Source: Paenibacillus polysaccharolyticus (lineage in GTDB: Bacteria; Bacillota; Bacilli; Paenibacillales; Paenibacillaceae). From it: a stretch of 64,000 bases of DNA. The number at the start of each line of letters is the position of its first letter. Position 1 is the stretch's first letter. The stretch is taken from NCBI RefSeq assembly GCF_900102085.1, contig NZ_FMVM01000005.1, positions 124,001 through 188,000 on the forward strand. Direction: 5' to 3'. Made by a program: the position numbers and the translations under genes. The notes under the pieces were generated by a model that did no database searches, was not told where the DNA came from, and was given only the letters and a program-made list of their open reading frames with translations. This document shows positions 20,701-29,683 of this stretch, one piece after another.

Positions 20701-23349
20701 TCGTTCTGGTTGGTATAGGAAACCTACACGAATGTTGGCCCCTGGTGCACCGCCATCCTTATTATTTTCCGGAGCAATTTCACTGAATTGATAAGTGGGG
20801 CCATGATTGGTCTTGATCGCATCGATCAGCGTCTGAAAGCTCTCATTCGCTTCCGTTGTCCCCGTATCCGCATCACCGTCATTATCCTGTACTTCCATAA
20901 TGCCGATAATATCTGGTGCTTTCAGATTGTCTACAATGATTTTCCCAATTTTCACAGCTCGTGCAGCATCCTTTTTGCTGAAATTCTCCACATTAAATGT
21001 GGCGATGGTCAGCTTGTCCTCCGCTTTCTCAATAGTCGTCACCGCTTGCTGGGTTGGACCCGAAATGACGGGTGGCAATGCCCCATCGGGATTAATTCTG
21101 AAATTGCCGTTCGTATAGGTCATCACCCCAACGACGTTACCGTTCAGTTTATCTCCGGTCTTGACGGCACCAGACGGTTTTTTACCAATAAATAACCGTT
21201 GCGGATTAAGATCACTTTCGAAGGTTTCTTTTCCGTTATCCGTCAAAATAACACCGCCCGCAGGAGTACGAAGCGGATTATTAACACCATTGTCCACGAC
21301 AACGGCAAGACCCGGTTGGCTAGAATATGGCCCTATAATCTCAGGATTTTCAAGCTCTACTCTCATGCCCTCCAAACTTTCATAGAAATCTATGGCATCC
21401 GTCTCGGGGTTAAATACCGACAGCGAATCGCTGTCAATAACCGTTGGAATGATACGTCCATTTTTCCCCAGCAAAGCAGGGGCTGGCAACGGTTGATCCT
21501 GACCTTCTACCGTAATGGAAGAAGCTACAATTTCTGTTGTTGCCAATTCGGATTCTGATACAGCGTACTCCTTCACTTGACCCGATACTTTGACTCTATT
21601 TCCTGTAATCATGCCATGAGATGATTTGTATACAAGGATAGCCTCCGATGTGTTGTCATCATTGTCTTCCATCCCGGGAATCTCTTGCATGTAAAACGAA
21701 TTTGAATTCACCACATACGTTACAATTCCTTCAACATTTTGCACGGCTAGTCCATCATATAACGAGGAATGTGACGCCCCTTGAATATCATGAATTCTAA
21801 GATTGTCCAGTTCCTGAATAACCCTGTAACTAAAACTGTATACTTGGCTAATTTTACCGTCTAATACAGCCACTGCTTTAACTAAAGTATCCTCATGGAT
21901 TGTGATTGGCTGGTTATATAAGGTGGATGCTGTCGTCGGATCAGCCCCATCGACTGTAAAATAAATGCTCGCACCCGCCATAGGCGAGGACAATGAGACG
22001 TTTGAGCCTGTTACGATTCCACCCGAAGGTACACTAGCTGTTACAGAAAGTAGATTTTCGACAACATCTGCTGACGTACGAGGAATCAGCTCAAGTCCAT
22101 AACTGGTGTGATAGGTCATGACACCTGTTACTTTTTCGTATGTCTTGTCTGTTTGGAGTGCAGAAGGACTATTTTTGGCATAAATGATGATCTCGCCGCC
22201 TTGTGCATCTGTCGCATAAAAAGTAGAACTGCTGTTTTTTGTCACCGTAACTTCATTTACTTCGACAAGCATTCCTTCATATTTTCCTCCTGATCCTTTT
22301 CCCCCACCTGGCGCTGGGACAAAGTCACGGGATGTAAGCTTGAGAGGCTCGGGTAAGCCTTGATGTTTGTTCAAAATTTTAATATACCCGCCTGGAAATC
22401 CAGCTTTATCTTTCTCCACTTGAAGCAGACCATTGTATAGGCTAAGCGGGCCATAGGCTTCAATCTGATCACCTGGTTCCACACTTGCATCAGTTCCACG
22501 TATAACAATTCCTGCATTTTCATCTTGAATATACAGGTTTGCCATACCTCCGGATTCTTCTCGATAGGTAACCAACCCTTGGACAGTTACGGGTTCATTT
22601 TCTGACTTGGTTCGTGCTTCCGAGATAGAAACAGGGGTATTGTTAACCACGGTGTAATCCAAAATTGTGAAGTCGCTATCTTCCAATCCTGTTTTATGTG
22701 CGTAAGCTTCAATGTGAGTAGCATCCGTTATCGTAATCGGGGATGTGTAGGGGATAAATTCAGTCTCATCATTTAATCTGTAAGAAATGGAATCTCCAAC
22801 CGTGGTTGTCTCCAAAGTAATCAAGGTTCCAGAGGGAACAGCGCCTGATGAAGGGTTCGCACTAACACTTGCTGCCTTCGTTTCAGGTTTTTCATCCACC
22901 TGTTGAAATTTGGTTGAAGAAATACTTCTAATGCCATTGACAGTGAAATAGGTTTCTAATGATCCATTCGTAATCCTGACTTTGGAATGATACAGGGAGG
23001 TATTGCTTTGTAATCCGAAAGTGCTACGAGGTGCATTCATAGGTACTTGTACCGGCATCATTTTACTGATATCCGTTTCTTCAGGACGATCTGCCAGAGC
23101 AAAATTAGTATCCGATGTAAAGGGTGGATTCAACTGAACGGACGATCCACCGTTGTAGTAGCCAACAACATAACCTTCAATCGTCGCCGTTGATTTATCG
23201 GAATTCTTCGCTTGTGCCTGGGCTACAGTTAATACTTCATCTGCTGCTGATGCTTTGCTGTCTAACAGCCCTGCTGGTATAGCCCCTGTCAGTAGCAACA
23301 TTGTCGCCAGAAATATTCTGAACCACCTAATCATCTGCATACGATACAT
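17740..23349 (-). CDS. Giant SLH-anchored extracellular nuclease / 5'-nucleotidase
   Basis: 1869 residues. In order: signal peptide (1-36); a DUF6359/OB-like domain (about 37-140); a chitobiase-C-type beta domain; OB-like domains; a second chitobiase-C-type domain (about 435-510); an endonuclease/exonuclease/phosphatase domain (about 780-1075, with TFNVENFS, GDFNDF and SDHDPLL); a metallophosphoesterase 5'-nucleotidase (NDTHAH near 1095, GNHEFD); the 5'-nucleotidase C-terminal domain (about 1385-1590); a Gly/Asn/Pro/Thr linker (about 1610-1683); and three SLH repeats to the end. It would degrade extracellular DNA or RNA and dephosphorylate the nucleotides at the cell surface, as YhcR does in B. 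subtilis. The start was put at the ATG after GGTAGG; a TTG lies two codons earlier. Confidence 0.9.
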   Translation of the reverse strand: MYRMQMIRWFRIFLATMLLLTGAIPAGLLDSKASAADEVLTVAQAQAKNSDKSTATIEGYVVGYYNGGSSVQLNPPFTSDTNFALADRPEETDISKMMPVQVPMNAPRSTFGLQSNTSLYHSKVRITNGSLETYFTVNGIRSISSTKFQQVDEKPETKAASVSANPSSGAVPSGTLITLETTTVGDSISYRLNDETEFIPYTSPITITDATHIEAYAHKTGLEDSDFTILDYTVVNNTPVSISEARTKSENEPVTVQGLVTYREESGGMANLYIQDENAGIVIRGTDASVEPGDQIEAYGPLSLYNGLLQVEKDKAGFPGGYIKILNKHQGLPEPLKLTSRDFVPAPGGGKGSGGKYEGMLVEVNEVTVTKNSSSTFYATDAQGGEIIIYAKNSPSALQTDKTYEKVTGVMTYHTSYGLELIPRTSADVVENLLSVTASVPSGGIVTGSNVSLSSPMAGASIYFTVDGADPTTASTLYNQPITIHEDTLVKAVAVLDGKISQVYSFSYRVIQELDNLRIHDIQGASHSSLYDGLAVQNVEGIVTYVVNSNSFYMQEIPGMEDNDDNTSEAILVYKSSHGMITGNRVKVSGQVKEYAVSESELATTEIVASSITVEGQDQPLPAPALLGKNGRIIPTVIDSDSLSVFNPETDAIDFYESLEGMRVELENPEIIGPYSSQPGLAVVVDNGVNNPLRTPAGGVILTDNGKETFESDLNPQRLFIGKKPSGAVKTGDKLNGNVVGVMTYTNGNFRINPDGALPPVISGPTQQAVTTIEKAEDKLTIATFNVENFSKKDAARAVKIGKIIVDNLKAPDIIGIMEVQDNDGDADTGTTEANESFQTLIDAIKTNHGPTYQFSEIAPENNKDGGAPGANIRVGFLYQPERVSLAAGIGKGNASKAVAVSADGSLSFNPGRIAPTDEAFASSRKPLAAEFEFNGERVVVIANHFNSKGGDLKPFGSIQPATRSSEVQRAKQAELVNGFVKELTAKDPEVNVAVLGDFNDFQFSKTLNIVAGNELDNLVDKLPENQRYSYIYDGNSQTLDHILVSKNLSDTAAIEVVHVNADFETSHGRVSDHDPLLAQLSIGEPAEAGDFKLRVLHTNDTHAHLDNIPRRVTAIKEARNDDTLVLDAGDVFSGTLYFNLFNGLADLEFMNMIGYDAMTFGNHEFDKGPAVLKEFIHKAEFPFVSANIDYTKDTDLGSLYQASIGQPGEDGKIYPAIITEVNGEKVGIFGLTTSDTVSLSSPGDDLKFQDVQASAQATVNMLQEEGINKIIALTHLGYSEDLKLAEAVKGIDIIVGGHSHTILNKPIVVGDAEEPTLVVQTGEYDVSLGKLDVTFDEAGILKKWNGRLLNLDAKGADDAFVYKDDAQALAKLQEYASPLAEYKKKVIGKTNVFLDGERGSVRKQETNLGNFMTDGMLEKVKSIVKENDVKGYVAIQNSGGIRASFKEGNITLGDLLTVMPFGNNLTALKMTGKEITAALENGVSGVETGEGRFPQVSGMRFYYDSIKPGEKMDSTTNTVTQEGKRVIKVQIKNGNGTFTDIDPNGYYIVATNSFMANGGDFYRSMRAAKNDGRYYELNLVDYEIFLEHLDRTGTVNQAVEGRSTDLKGAPLPGDGDGNGNNPGNGGGNNGGTPGSGGDGGGTSNPTPTTPVTPTTPSNPGNGGTTNPATPGVPGNSGNGSSTAPANPLVELKDIGSHWAGEAIKAAIIRGIVNGYQDGNFRPNMPATRAEFIVMLARAFELPASNRALAFKDAASIPIWAQSFIAQAVDQGIISGYTDDTFRSTGKISRVEMTVMLVRALGLPLDSKSSLTFADATQVPAWAVPYIAAAQEAGLVKGTGGNRFNPKAEATRAEVVTLILSAIEFRSQQ

Positions 23350-23752
23350 GTTCAACCTACCCCCATGTTTTTTAAATTAGCAATCATTTGTTCACATAGC
23401 TTGTACATTAGTTCAAATATAAGATAACTGAACGATAGAGACATGTAAATCATATTTCAGCGAAATGATAGAAAATAGAACATAAACATTACGAATGAAT
23501 TAGTTTTTATTAACTTCGGGATCCATTCGTTCGCTTTTCAGGACTTAAAGAGGACATTTTGTAGGCAAAACTATAACAACTTAAGTATACAGACCTATAT
23601 CGCGTTAACTTTAGTAACATATACATTGATTATTACTCATGGATTCGACAGTGAATGACGTAAAATATAACTAAATACACACACCATAATACGGCGATCG
23701 ATAGGACCGCCGCATCTGGTTACGTTCTAATTCATTTCTGCTTCACGGATTG
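23350..23752. other. Intergenic region without a recognised gene
   Basis: AT-rich 400 bp between ugpB and the nuclease gene. It must hold the nuclease-gene promoter and the ugpB transcription end, but no clear hairpin with a T run or consensus promoter was found. A search for PhoP-type direct repeats here would be worthwhile, because both neighbours handle phosphate compounds. Confidence 0.4.
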
Positions 23753-25111
23753 TTATTTCTTCACTGTGCCATTGTACTGATTGATTTTTTCCGTAATCTG
23801 CTGTGCTGCCGCATCCAGTGCTTCTTGTGGCGCCCCTTGCCCATTCAGCACGGTTTCAATCGCTCCTTCGACAATCTGTCTCGCTTCTGGAAAAACACCC
23901 ATAACTGCGCCGGATGTTGCTGTCGAATCGGCTGAAGCGTGCAATTGGTCGACTGCTGTCTGGAACTGCGGATATTTCGTCATATTATCCTTAAATACTT
24001 GCTGATCGTAGGCTGCTGTCGTAATTGGGAAGTATCCTGTCGCCACACTCCAGTTCGCTTGTACCTCAGGTGTAGCCAGATACTTGATAAACTCCCAAGC
24101 GGCCTGCTGCTGGGCTTCCGACTTATTATTCATGATGTACAAGCTTGCCCCACCAACAACCACGCCGCCTTCTTTAGCATCCGCTGGACGAGGCAGGAAA
24201 CCTGTTCCCAGTTCAAACTTGCCGCCTGAACCTTCAACGATTTTGCGCAGCCCTGCTGTGGAATCCAGCGTCATACCAATCTGCTGTGCCGTAAATGCTG
24301 CCGTGGTGTCGTCTGTATTGCGTCCCAGATTCGAGAGGGTTTTCTCGTCAATCATCTTTTTCCACCACGTTAACGTCTTCACACCCGCTTCGGAGTTCAG
24401 CATAGATTCGGTTGCCGCCGCGCTTCTCCCGTTTCCATTGTTTACATAATCTGCATTCTGGTTTGCGAAAAATTGTTCCATAAACCAGCCATAAATCGCC
24501 ATCGACGCTCCTGGTTTACCGTCTTTGGACAAAGCCTTAGCTGTTTGCTCGAACTCTTCATACGTCTTTGGTGGATTCTCCGGGTCCAATCCGGCAGCCT
24601 TGAACATATCCTTGTTGTAATACAAAATTGGATTCGATGTATTAAACGGCATCGCATTCAGTTTGCCATCAATTGTATAATAACGAATAATGTTCGGCTC
24701 CAGTTGGGACAGATCAAACTTGTCCTTGTCGATGAACTGTTGCACCGGTGTAATCATGCCCGAGTCAATCATAAACTTACTGCCAATCTCATAGACCTGG
24801 ATCAGATCCGGCCCACTGTCGGAACCCATAGATGCTTTAAGCTTATTCAAGCTCTCATCATATTTCCCCTGGTAGATCGCTTTAACCTGAATCTCTGGAT
24901 GGCTTGCATTGAAATCGGAAGCAAGTTGGTTAATGGCTTTCTCGCCTGCACCGGACATGGAATGCCACCATGTCAATTGAGTTGTTTTAGCTGCTGCCGC
25001 ATCAGCTTGCGCCCCACTTGCCGGGCTACTTGTTTCTGTTTTCGTACCACAAGCCGAAATAACCAACATCAGCGCTGCTAGCATTAGTGCAAAGGTTCCT
25101 CTTCTTTTCAT
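23753..25111 (-). CDS. ugpB: Glycerol-3-phosphate-type ABC transporter substrate-binding lipoprotein
   Basis: 452 residues with a lipoprotein signal (LMLVISACG, Cys near 21). The mature N-terminus has TWWHSMSGAGEKAI, YQGKYDESLNKLKASM and LIQVYEIGSKFM, which parallel E. coli UgpB (FWHSM, YKGNY, LQVYEVG). The likely ligands are therefore sn-glycerol-3-phosphate or glycerophosphodiesters. The ATG at 25111 follows AAAGGAG; the frame extends 27 codons further without a site. It is the last gene of the ugpA-ugpE-ugpB set, separated from ugpE by 289 bp. No MsmX/UgpC-type ATPase is encoded nearby, so a shared ATPase is presumed. Confidence 0.82.
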   Translation of the reverse strand: MKRRGTFALMLAALMLVISACGTKTETSSPASGAQADAAAAKTTQLTWWHSMSGAGEKAINQLASDFNASHPEIQVKAIYQGKYDESLNKLKASMGSDSGPDLIQVYEIGSKFMIDSGMITPVQQFIDKDKFDLSQLEPNIIRYYTIDGKLNAMPFNTSNPILYYNKDMFKAAGLDPENPPKTYEEFEQTAKALSKDGKPGASMAIYGWFMEQFFANQNADYVNNGNGRSAAATESMLNSEAGVKTLTWWKKMIDEKTLSNLGRNTDDTTAAFTAQQIGMTLDSTAGLRKIVEGSGGKFELGTGFLPRPADAKEGGVVVGGASLYIMNNKSEAQQQAAWEFIKYLATPEVQANWSVATGYFPITTAAYDQQVFKDNMTKYPQFQTAVDQLHASADSTATSGAVMGVFPEARQIVEGAIETVLNGQGAPQEALDAAAQQITEKINQYNGTVKK

Positions 25112-25400
25112 GTCGCTCTCCTTTAGATGGCTCGCGTTATAAAAAAACATTTGTTGAGCCTGCACGTTGTAGCCGTTCCGGTTACGAATCATTCTTACGA
25201 TCGCTGTTGTCTCCAGATTTACCTGAACTATTTTTTAGTCGTTAAAATCCCAGAGACAAAGGCGAACGCTTCGCTTCTTCAGAATTGATTCTTCTCCTCC
25301 ACTACTCTTGCAGCTCATCAAAACCTTTTATACAAGGCGAGCCTCATTTTATTCGCTCATGGCATTTCATGCGTAACCTGAACGGTGATGCAGGTTTCCT

Positions 25401-26222
25401 TTATCCCTTAAGTGCTCCGGCTGCCATGCCTCGCACTAGTTGCTTTAGTCCAAAGATCAGTAGTAGCAGAGATGGCAGGATCACCATCGCAGTTCCGGCA
25501 AACACCAGATTCCACGCCGTGGATTCCTGGAACTCCAGCATAGAAATTCCGATTTGAGCCGTTCTCATCTCGGGTGTGTTGGTTACAAGCAACGGCCAGA
25601 GATACGCGTTGTACATACTGAGGAACGAGTAGATCGCCAGTGTGCCAAGTGCCGGGCGGGACAACGGCAAGACATGTGAGATGAAATAACGGATATGTCC
25701 ACAGCCGTCTATTTTTGCTGCCTCGAACAGCTCTTTGGGCAACTGCATGAAGAACTGCCTGAGTAGAAAGGTGCCAAATGCGGTTGCGAGAAACGGCACC
25801 GTCATTCCCTGATAACTATCCAGCCAGCCCCAGCTGCGAATGGTCAGATAGTTAGGAATCATCGTCACTTCCCACGGAATCATCATGGTAGCCACAAACA
25901 TGCTGAAGATAACGTTTTTACCTTTAAATTGCATTTTGGCAAAAGCATAAGCAGCCATACTGGCTGTAATTAATTGCCCGATCGTAGTCAACCCCGCCAC
26001 CAGAAAGGTATTCCCGATGAATCGTCCAATCGGCACAATATCGAACACTTCTGCGAAGTTAGATAAATCAATGGATGTCGGGATGATATGCGGTGGATAC
26101 GCACTCGCATCCTCAGGCGTCATCACGGCCATGAATAAGGTGTACATCACCGGATACAATACCAGTGCAGCGCTGATCGTCAGCAACATATAGAGCAACG
26201 TCTGGTTCCATTTTGCATTCAT
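25401..26222 (-). CDS. ugpE: ABC transporter permease, UgpE type
   Basis: 273 residues, six membrane segments. The EAA motif is in ELFEAAKIDGCGHIRYFISHVLPLS, and the LDSYQGMTVPFLATAFGTFLLRQFFMQLP segment closely parallels E. coli UgpE. The ATG at 26222 overlaps the ugpA stop as ATGA, which supports this start over an upstream in-frame ATG. It forms the membrane channel with the UgpA-type permease. A weak GAGAGG lies 13 bases upstream, so translation probably depends on coupling. Confidence 0.85.
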   Translation of the reverse strand: MNAKWNQTLLYMLLTISAALVLYPVMYTLFMAVMTPEDASAYPPHIIPTSIDLSNFAEVFDIVPIGRFIGNTFLVAGLTTIGQLITASMAAYAFAKMQFKGKNVIFSMFVATMMIPWEVTMIPNYLTIRSWGWLDSYQGMTVPFLATAFGTFLLRQFFMQLPKELFEAAKIDGCGHIRYFISHVLPLSRPALGTLAIYSFLSMYNAYLWPLLVTNTPEMRTAQIGISMLEFQESTAWNLVFAGTAMVILPSLLLLIFGLKQLVRGMAAGALKG

Positions 26223-27184
26223 TGGTAATGCACTTTCCTCTCTACCCATTTGAATTGAAGCAGGGTCAGTAGCATAATGACCGCGAACAGAATTAAAGCC
26301 TGTGCACTTCCTGTCCCGAAGCGGAAGTTCACAAATGCCTCCTGATAGATGGAATACACAAACACATTTGTACTGTCCATCGGGCCGCCCCGCGTGAGAA
26401 TGTTGATCTGACCGAACGATTGAAACGCACCAATGATGGATACCACCGTCACAAAGAACAACGTTGGCGACAACAGCGGCATGGAAATTTTGCGAAACGT
26501 GAGCAAAGCGCTCGCCCCATCCATCTTGGCACTTTCGTAGATCTCATCCGGAATTCCTTGTAATCCGCTGGATAGAATGATGTAGTTGAAACCAAGGTTC
26601 ATCCAGATCGTCATGATGGAGATTGAAACCAATGCCCAATCGGGACTCGTTAACCAAGGAATTGGATCAATGCCTGCTTTGCCAAGCAGATAATTAAGCA
26701 TCCCCAGCGTCGGATGGAAAAGAAACTTCCAGATGACGGCCGACGAGCCTACCGATAACACAACAGGCAGCGAGAAGACAAATTGGAACACACGCATTCC
26801 CTTAAAGCGGTTATGAGTCAAAGCCGCCAGAATAAGGGCTACGAATATGCCTGTCGGTACGGTGAACAGAACAAACAGTAATGTCACTTTCATGCCTTGC
26901 ATAAACAGACCTGACTGGAATACCGCTTTGAAGTTATCCAGCCCTACATAAGCCGCAATCTGTCCCGTCGGGTCGGTAGAATGCAGACTCAAGTACACTG
27001 ACTTGAACATGGGATAAAACAGAAACACAGCGAACAAAAGCAGCGATGGTGCTAGAAAACCGTAAGCCAGCACGTTCTCCCTCATCCGCTGCAATCGCAG
27101 GGAAGTTGTCCGACGATTGTAGTAATTCGAGGTTATACGCCGTTTTATGGCAGGCAGGCTGAACTGGTTGTCAAGATCACTCAT
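26219..27184 (-). CDS. ugpA: ABC transporter permease, UgpA type
   Basis: 321 residues. A 45-residue basic cytoplasmic tail precedes six membrane helices. The EAA loop reads IYESAKMDGASALLTFRKISMPLLSP in one continuous region, and the C-terminus LQFKWVERKVHYQ resembles the E. coli UgpA end (QFRYVE-KVRYQ). AAGGAGG lies 11 bases before the ATG at 27184; the longer frame starts at a GTG inside that site. It is the first gene of the set. The 340-bp upstream region holds no clear promoter. Confidence 0.86.
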   Translation of the reverse strand: MSDLDNQFSLPAIKRRITSNYYNRRTTSLRLQRMRENVLAYGFLAPSLLLFAVFLFYPMFKSVYLSLHSTDPTGQIAAYVGLDNFKAVFQSGLFMQGMKVTLLFVLFTVPTGIFVALILAALTHNRFKGMRVFQFVFSLPVVLSVGSSAVIWKFLFHPTLGMLNYLLGKAGIDPIPWLTSPDWALVSISIMTIWMNLGFNYIILSSGLQGIPDEIYESAKMDGASALLTFRKISMPLLSPTLFFVTVVSIIGAFQSFGQINILTRGGPMDSTNVFVYSIYQEAFVNFRFGTGSAQALILFAVIMLLTLLQFKWVERKVHYQ

Positions 27185-27415
27185 CTGAAGTTTTTCCTCC
27201 TTGAACACCCTTCTTGGATTACACCTCTTGGGTTATGCTCTCGGTGTACAAGCTCTGAGATGAATAACCATCTGAACTCAGCACCACGAACTCTAGTTTA
27301 ATTTTCCAATGTCACAGCAAAATGGAACTTGCATCAAATTCAAGTTAATCCTTGCCTAACCGTTTTACATAACGCAACATAGAACAGGATGGATTTACCA
27401 AACTGCACAAATGCG

Positions 27416-27458
27416 CAAAAAACCGCAAGAAACCTCCAATCTGGAGAAACCCCTGCGG
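27416..27458 (-). terminator. Terminator of kimA
   Basis: On the minus strand CCGCA...TGCGG encloses an inner CTCCA/TGGAG pairing and is followed by a T run (27416-27422 as A on plus). It is 70 bp past the kimA stop. Confidence 0.8.
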
Positions 27459-27527
27459 TAATATGTGTAAATACTATATTAAACATTAACGTTATATTGA
27501 TAAATCTTGCTTTACATTCATTTTCCA

Positions 27528-29351
27528 TTAACGATTCAGATGATATGGCACCGTCGTCACAATCACATCTTTATAATTAATCAGATAAGCCCGAATCATG
27601 AAGCTGGTCTGGTTATGCAGTACATTTTGCCACCAGTGCTTCGTAATAAATTGCGGAATCAGGATGGTGATATGATCGGTTTCCGCTGTTTTCCATTCCA
27701 CCGTATCAATGAATTTCTTCAGTGGCCCCATAATGCTGCGATATCTCGATTTGATCACGACCAAACGGACGCCTGGATTCCATTCTTCCCACTTCTGCTC
27801 CATCTTCCGTATAGCCTCATCATCAAAGCCGATGTAAAGCGCCACCACATGATCCGACATCGTCTGGGCGTAACTGATGGTATTCATCACCACCCGAGTA
27901 ATGCCCGCCACCGGAATAACAATCGTATTGCCTTTCTTGGCCGGTTTATCCACCTGAATATCGATACGTAGTTCGTCTGCGATGTTGCAGTAATGGCTGC
28001 GAATGCGCATGAACACATAAACGACCAGTGGCAAGAAGATAAAGATAACCCATGTCTGTGTGAACTTGGTGAAAATAAAAATCAGCGTAATGGACAACGT
28101 AGTCAGCATACCGATTGTATTCACGAGCAGTTTTGTCTTCCACCCTGACGGCTTGATTTTGATCCAGCGTATCATCATGCCGAGTTGGGACAATGTGAAT
28201 GGAATGAACACCCCGACCGCATAGAGCGGAATCAGGTTTCCGGTATCCCCTTTAAATCCAACGACCAGGAGTGCCGACATGACGCTGAGAAAAATAATCC
28301 CGTTCGAGAAACCTAAACGGTCTCCACGCACCATGAACATATGTGGCATATATTTATCCTTCGCCATCATGAAGGACAACAGCGGGAAAGCGGAGTATGC
28401 CGTATTCGCCGCGAGGAACAAGATCAGGGCCGTAACACCCTGGATAATAAAGTACATCCATCCTCTGCCAAACGTAGCTTCGGCAATCTGGGAGATGACC
28501 GTCGCTTTCGGATCAGGTTTGATGCCGTACCCAAAGGCTAACAGTGTAATGCCGATAAACATGGCACCAAGGATGCAACCCATCAGTAGCAAGGTTCCGG
28601 CCGCATTTTTCTCCGCAGGTTGCTTGAAGTTCGGAATGGCGTTACTAACCGCCTCAACCCCGGTCAAAGCCGAGCATCCAGAGCTGAACGCTTTAAGCAG
28701 CAGAAAGATGCTGACATGCGACAGACTTGTTCCGAATTCCGGAGCCGCAGCATGCATACCACCAGTCAGAAATTTGAATCCACCCGAAATAATGAGAATC
28801 GCAATCGAAAAGATAAACAGGTAAATAGGGATCGCCAGCACCGAAGCTGACTCCGTAACCCCTCGCAGATTCATAACGGTCAGAAACACAATCATAATAA
28901 GCGCAATAATGACACTATAGTCATGCAATACAGGAAAAGCGGATGTGATCGCATCGGTACCTGCGGAAGAACTTACAGCCACGGTCAGGATATAATCGAC
29001 TAGCAATGAACCTCCGGCAATCAAGCTCGGTGTAGTGCCCAGGTTATCCTTGGCTACGATATACGCGCCGCCCCCTGTAGGATAAGCAAATATGGTCTGG
29101 CGATACGAAAAAATTAAAATGACGAGCAATCCCAGCACGGCGATGGAAATCGGAACCGAGTACCACAAGGCGGCGAATCCCGCCGCAACCAGCACCAGCA
29201 AAATCTGTTCCGTACCGTAGGCCACGGATGATAAAGCATCGGAAGACAGGATGGCGAGCGCCTTCCATTTCCCCAATTTTTCTGCATCCAATTCAGCCGA
29301 CTTCATTGGCTTGCCGATTAAGATTCTCTTCATTTTGCCAAGCATGATCAT
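27528..29351 (-). CDS. kimA: KimA/YdaO-type potassium importer (APC superfamily)
   Basis: 607 residues, the same length as B. subtilis KimA. The N-terminus KALAILSSDALSSVAYGTEQ is the family hallmark. About twelve membrane helices cover residues 30-450, and a cytoplasmic C-terminal domain follows (about 455-607). In B. subtilis KimA is a high-affinity proton-coupled K+ importer controlled by c-di-AMP both at a riboswitch and on the protein. GGAAGG lies 5 bases before the first ATG and 11 before a second at codon 3, so either may be used. A good sigma-A promoter lies about 85 bp upstream. I found no c-di-AMP riboswitch core in the leader. Confidence 0.85.
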   Translation of the reverse strand: MIMLGKMKRILIGKPMKSAELDAEKLGKWKALAILSSDALSSVAYGTEQILLVLVAAGFAALWYSVPISIAVLGLLVILIFSYRQTIFAYPTGGGAYIVAKDNLGTTPSLIAGGSLLVDYILTVAVSSSAGTDAITSAFPVLHDYSVIIALIMIVFLTVMNLRGVTESASVLAIPIYLFIFSIAILIISGGFKFLTGGMHAAAPEFGTSLSHVSIFLLLKAFSSGCSALTGVEAVSNAIPNFKQPAEKNAAGTLLLMGCILGAMFIGITLLAFGYGIKPDPKATVISQIAEATFGRGWMYFIIQGVTALILFLAANTAYSAFPLLSFMMAKDKYMPHMFMVRGDRLGFSNGIIFLSVMSALLVVGFKGDTGNLIPLYAVGVFIPFTLSQLGMMIRWIKIKPSGWKTKLLVNTIGMLTTLSITLIFIFTKFTQTWVIFIFLPLVVYVFMRIRSHYCNIADELRIDIQVDKPAKKGNTIVIPVAGITRVVMNTISYAQTMSDHVVALYIGFDDEAIRKMEQKWEEWNPGVRLVVIKSRYRSIMGPLKKFIDTVEWKTAETDHITILIPQFITKHWWQNVLHNQTSFMIRAYLINYKDVIVTTVPYHLNR

Positions 29352-29433
29352 AACTTCCTTCCATCTCTTGTCTATAAGCTTCTTTGCTTCTCATTTGGGT
29401 AACAATGTCTGTTCTTATCTATGAAGCATAGTT

Positions 29434-29462
29434 ATTATGCAAAATCGCAGAGCCATTGACAA
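29434..29462 (-). promoter_or_regulatory. Sigma-A promoter of kimA
   Basis: Minus strand TTGTCA (29457-29462) and CATAAT (29434-29439) with a 17-bp spacer. The predicted leader is only about 75 nt, too short for a full c-di-AMP riboswitch. Confidence 0.7.
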
Positions 29463-29587
29463 TACGTCATTTCACCCGAAAATCGCCAGCGCGTGATAAT
29501 GCATTCTACGATTCAATAATCGATAACAAAGCCTTTCTTGCTAAGCAAAATGAACGTTTTTGACCCAAAACGGCGATTGTTTGCCTG

Positions 29588-29626
29588 AAAAAAGAAAAAG
29601 ACCTTCGGTTCAAAGAACCAAAGGCC
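29588..29626 (-). terminator. Terminator of rhaD
   Basis: On the minus strand GGCCTTTGGTTC pairs with GAACCGAAGGTC around TTT and is followed by TTTTTCTTTTTT. It lies 58 bp past the rhaD stop. Confidence 0.88.
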
Positions 29627-29683
29627 ACGATCACGATTTCATATGGTTAGCTTCATATAACACAATTGTCATATTGAGCTTGT

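Noticed and set aside
29352..29683. Possible ydaO/c-di-AMP riboswitch before kimA
   Set aside because: The promoter leaves too short a leader and no conserved core was seen on reading the minus strand.
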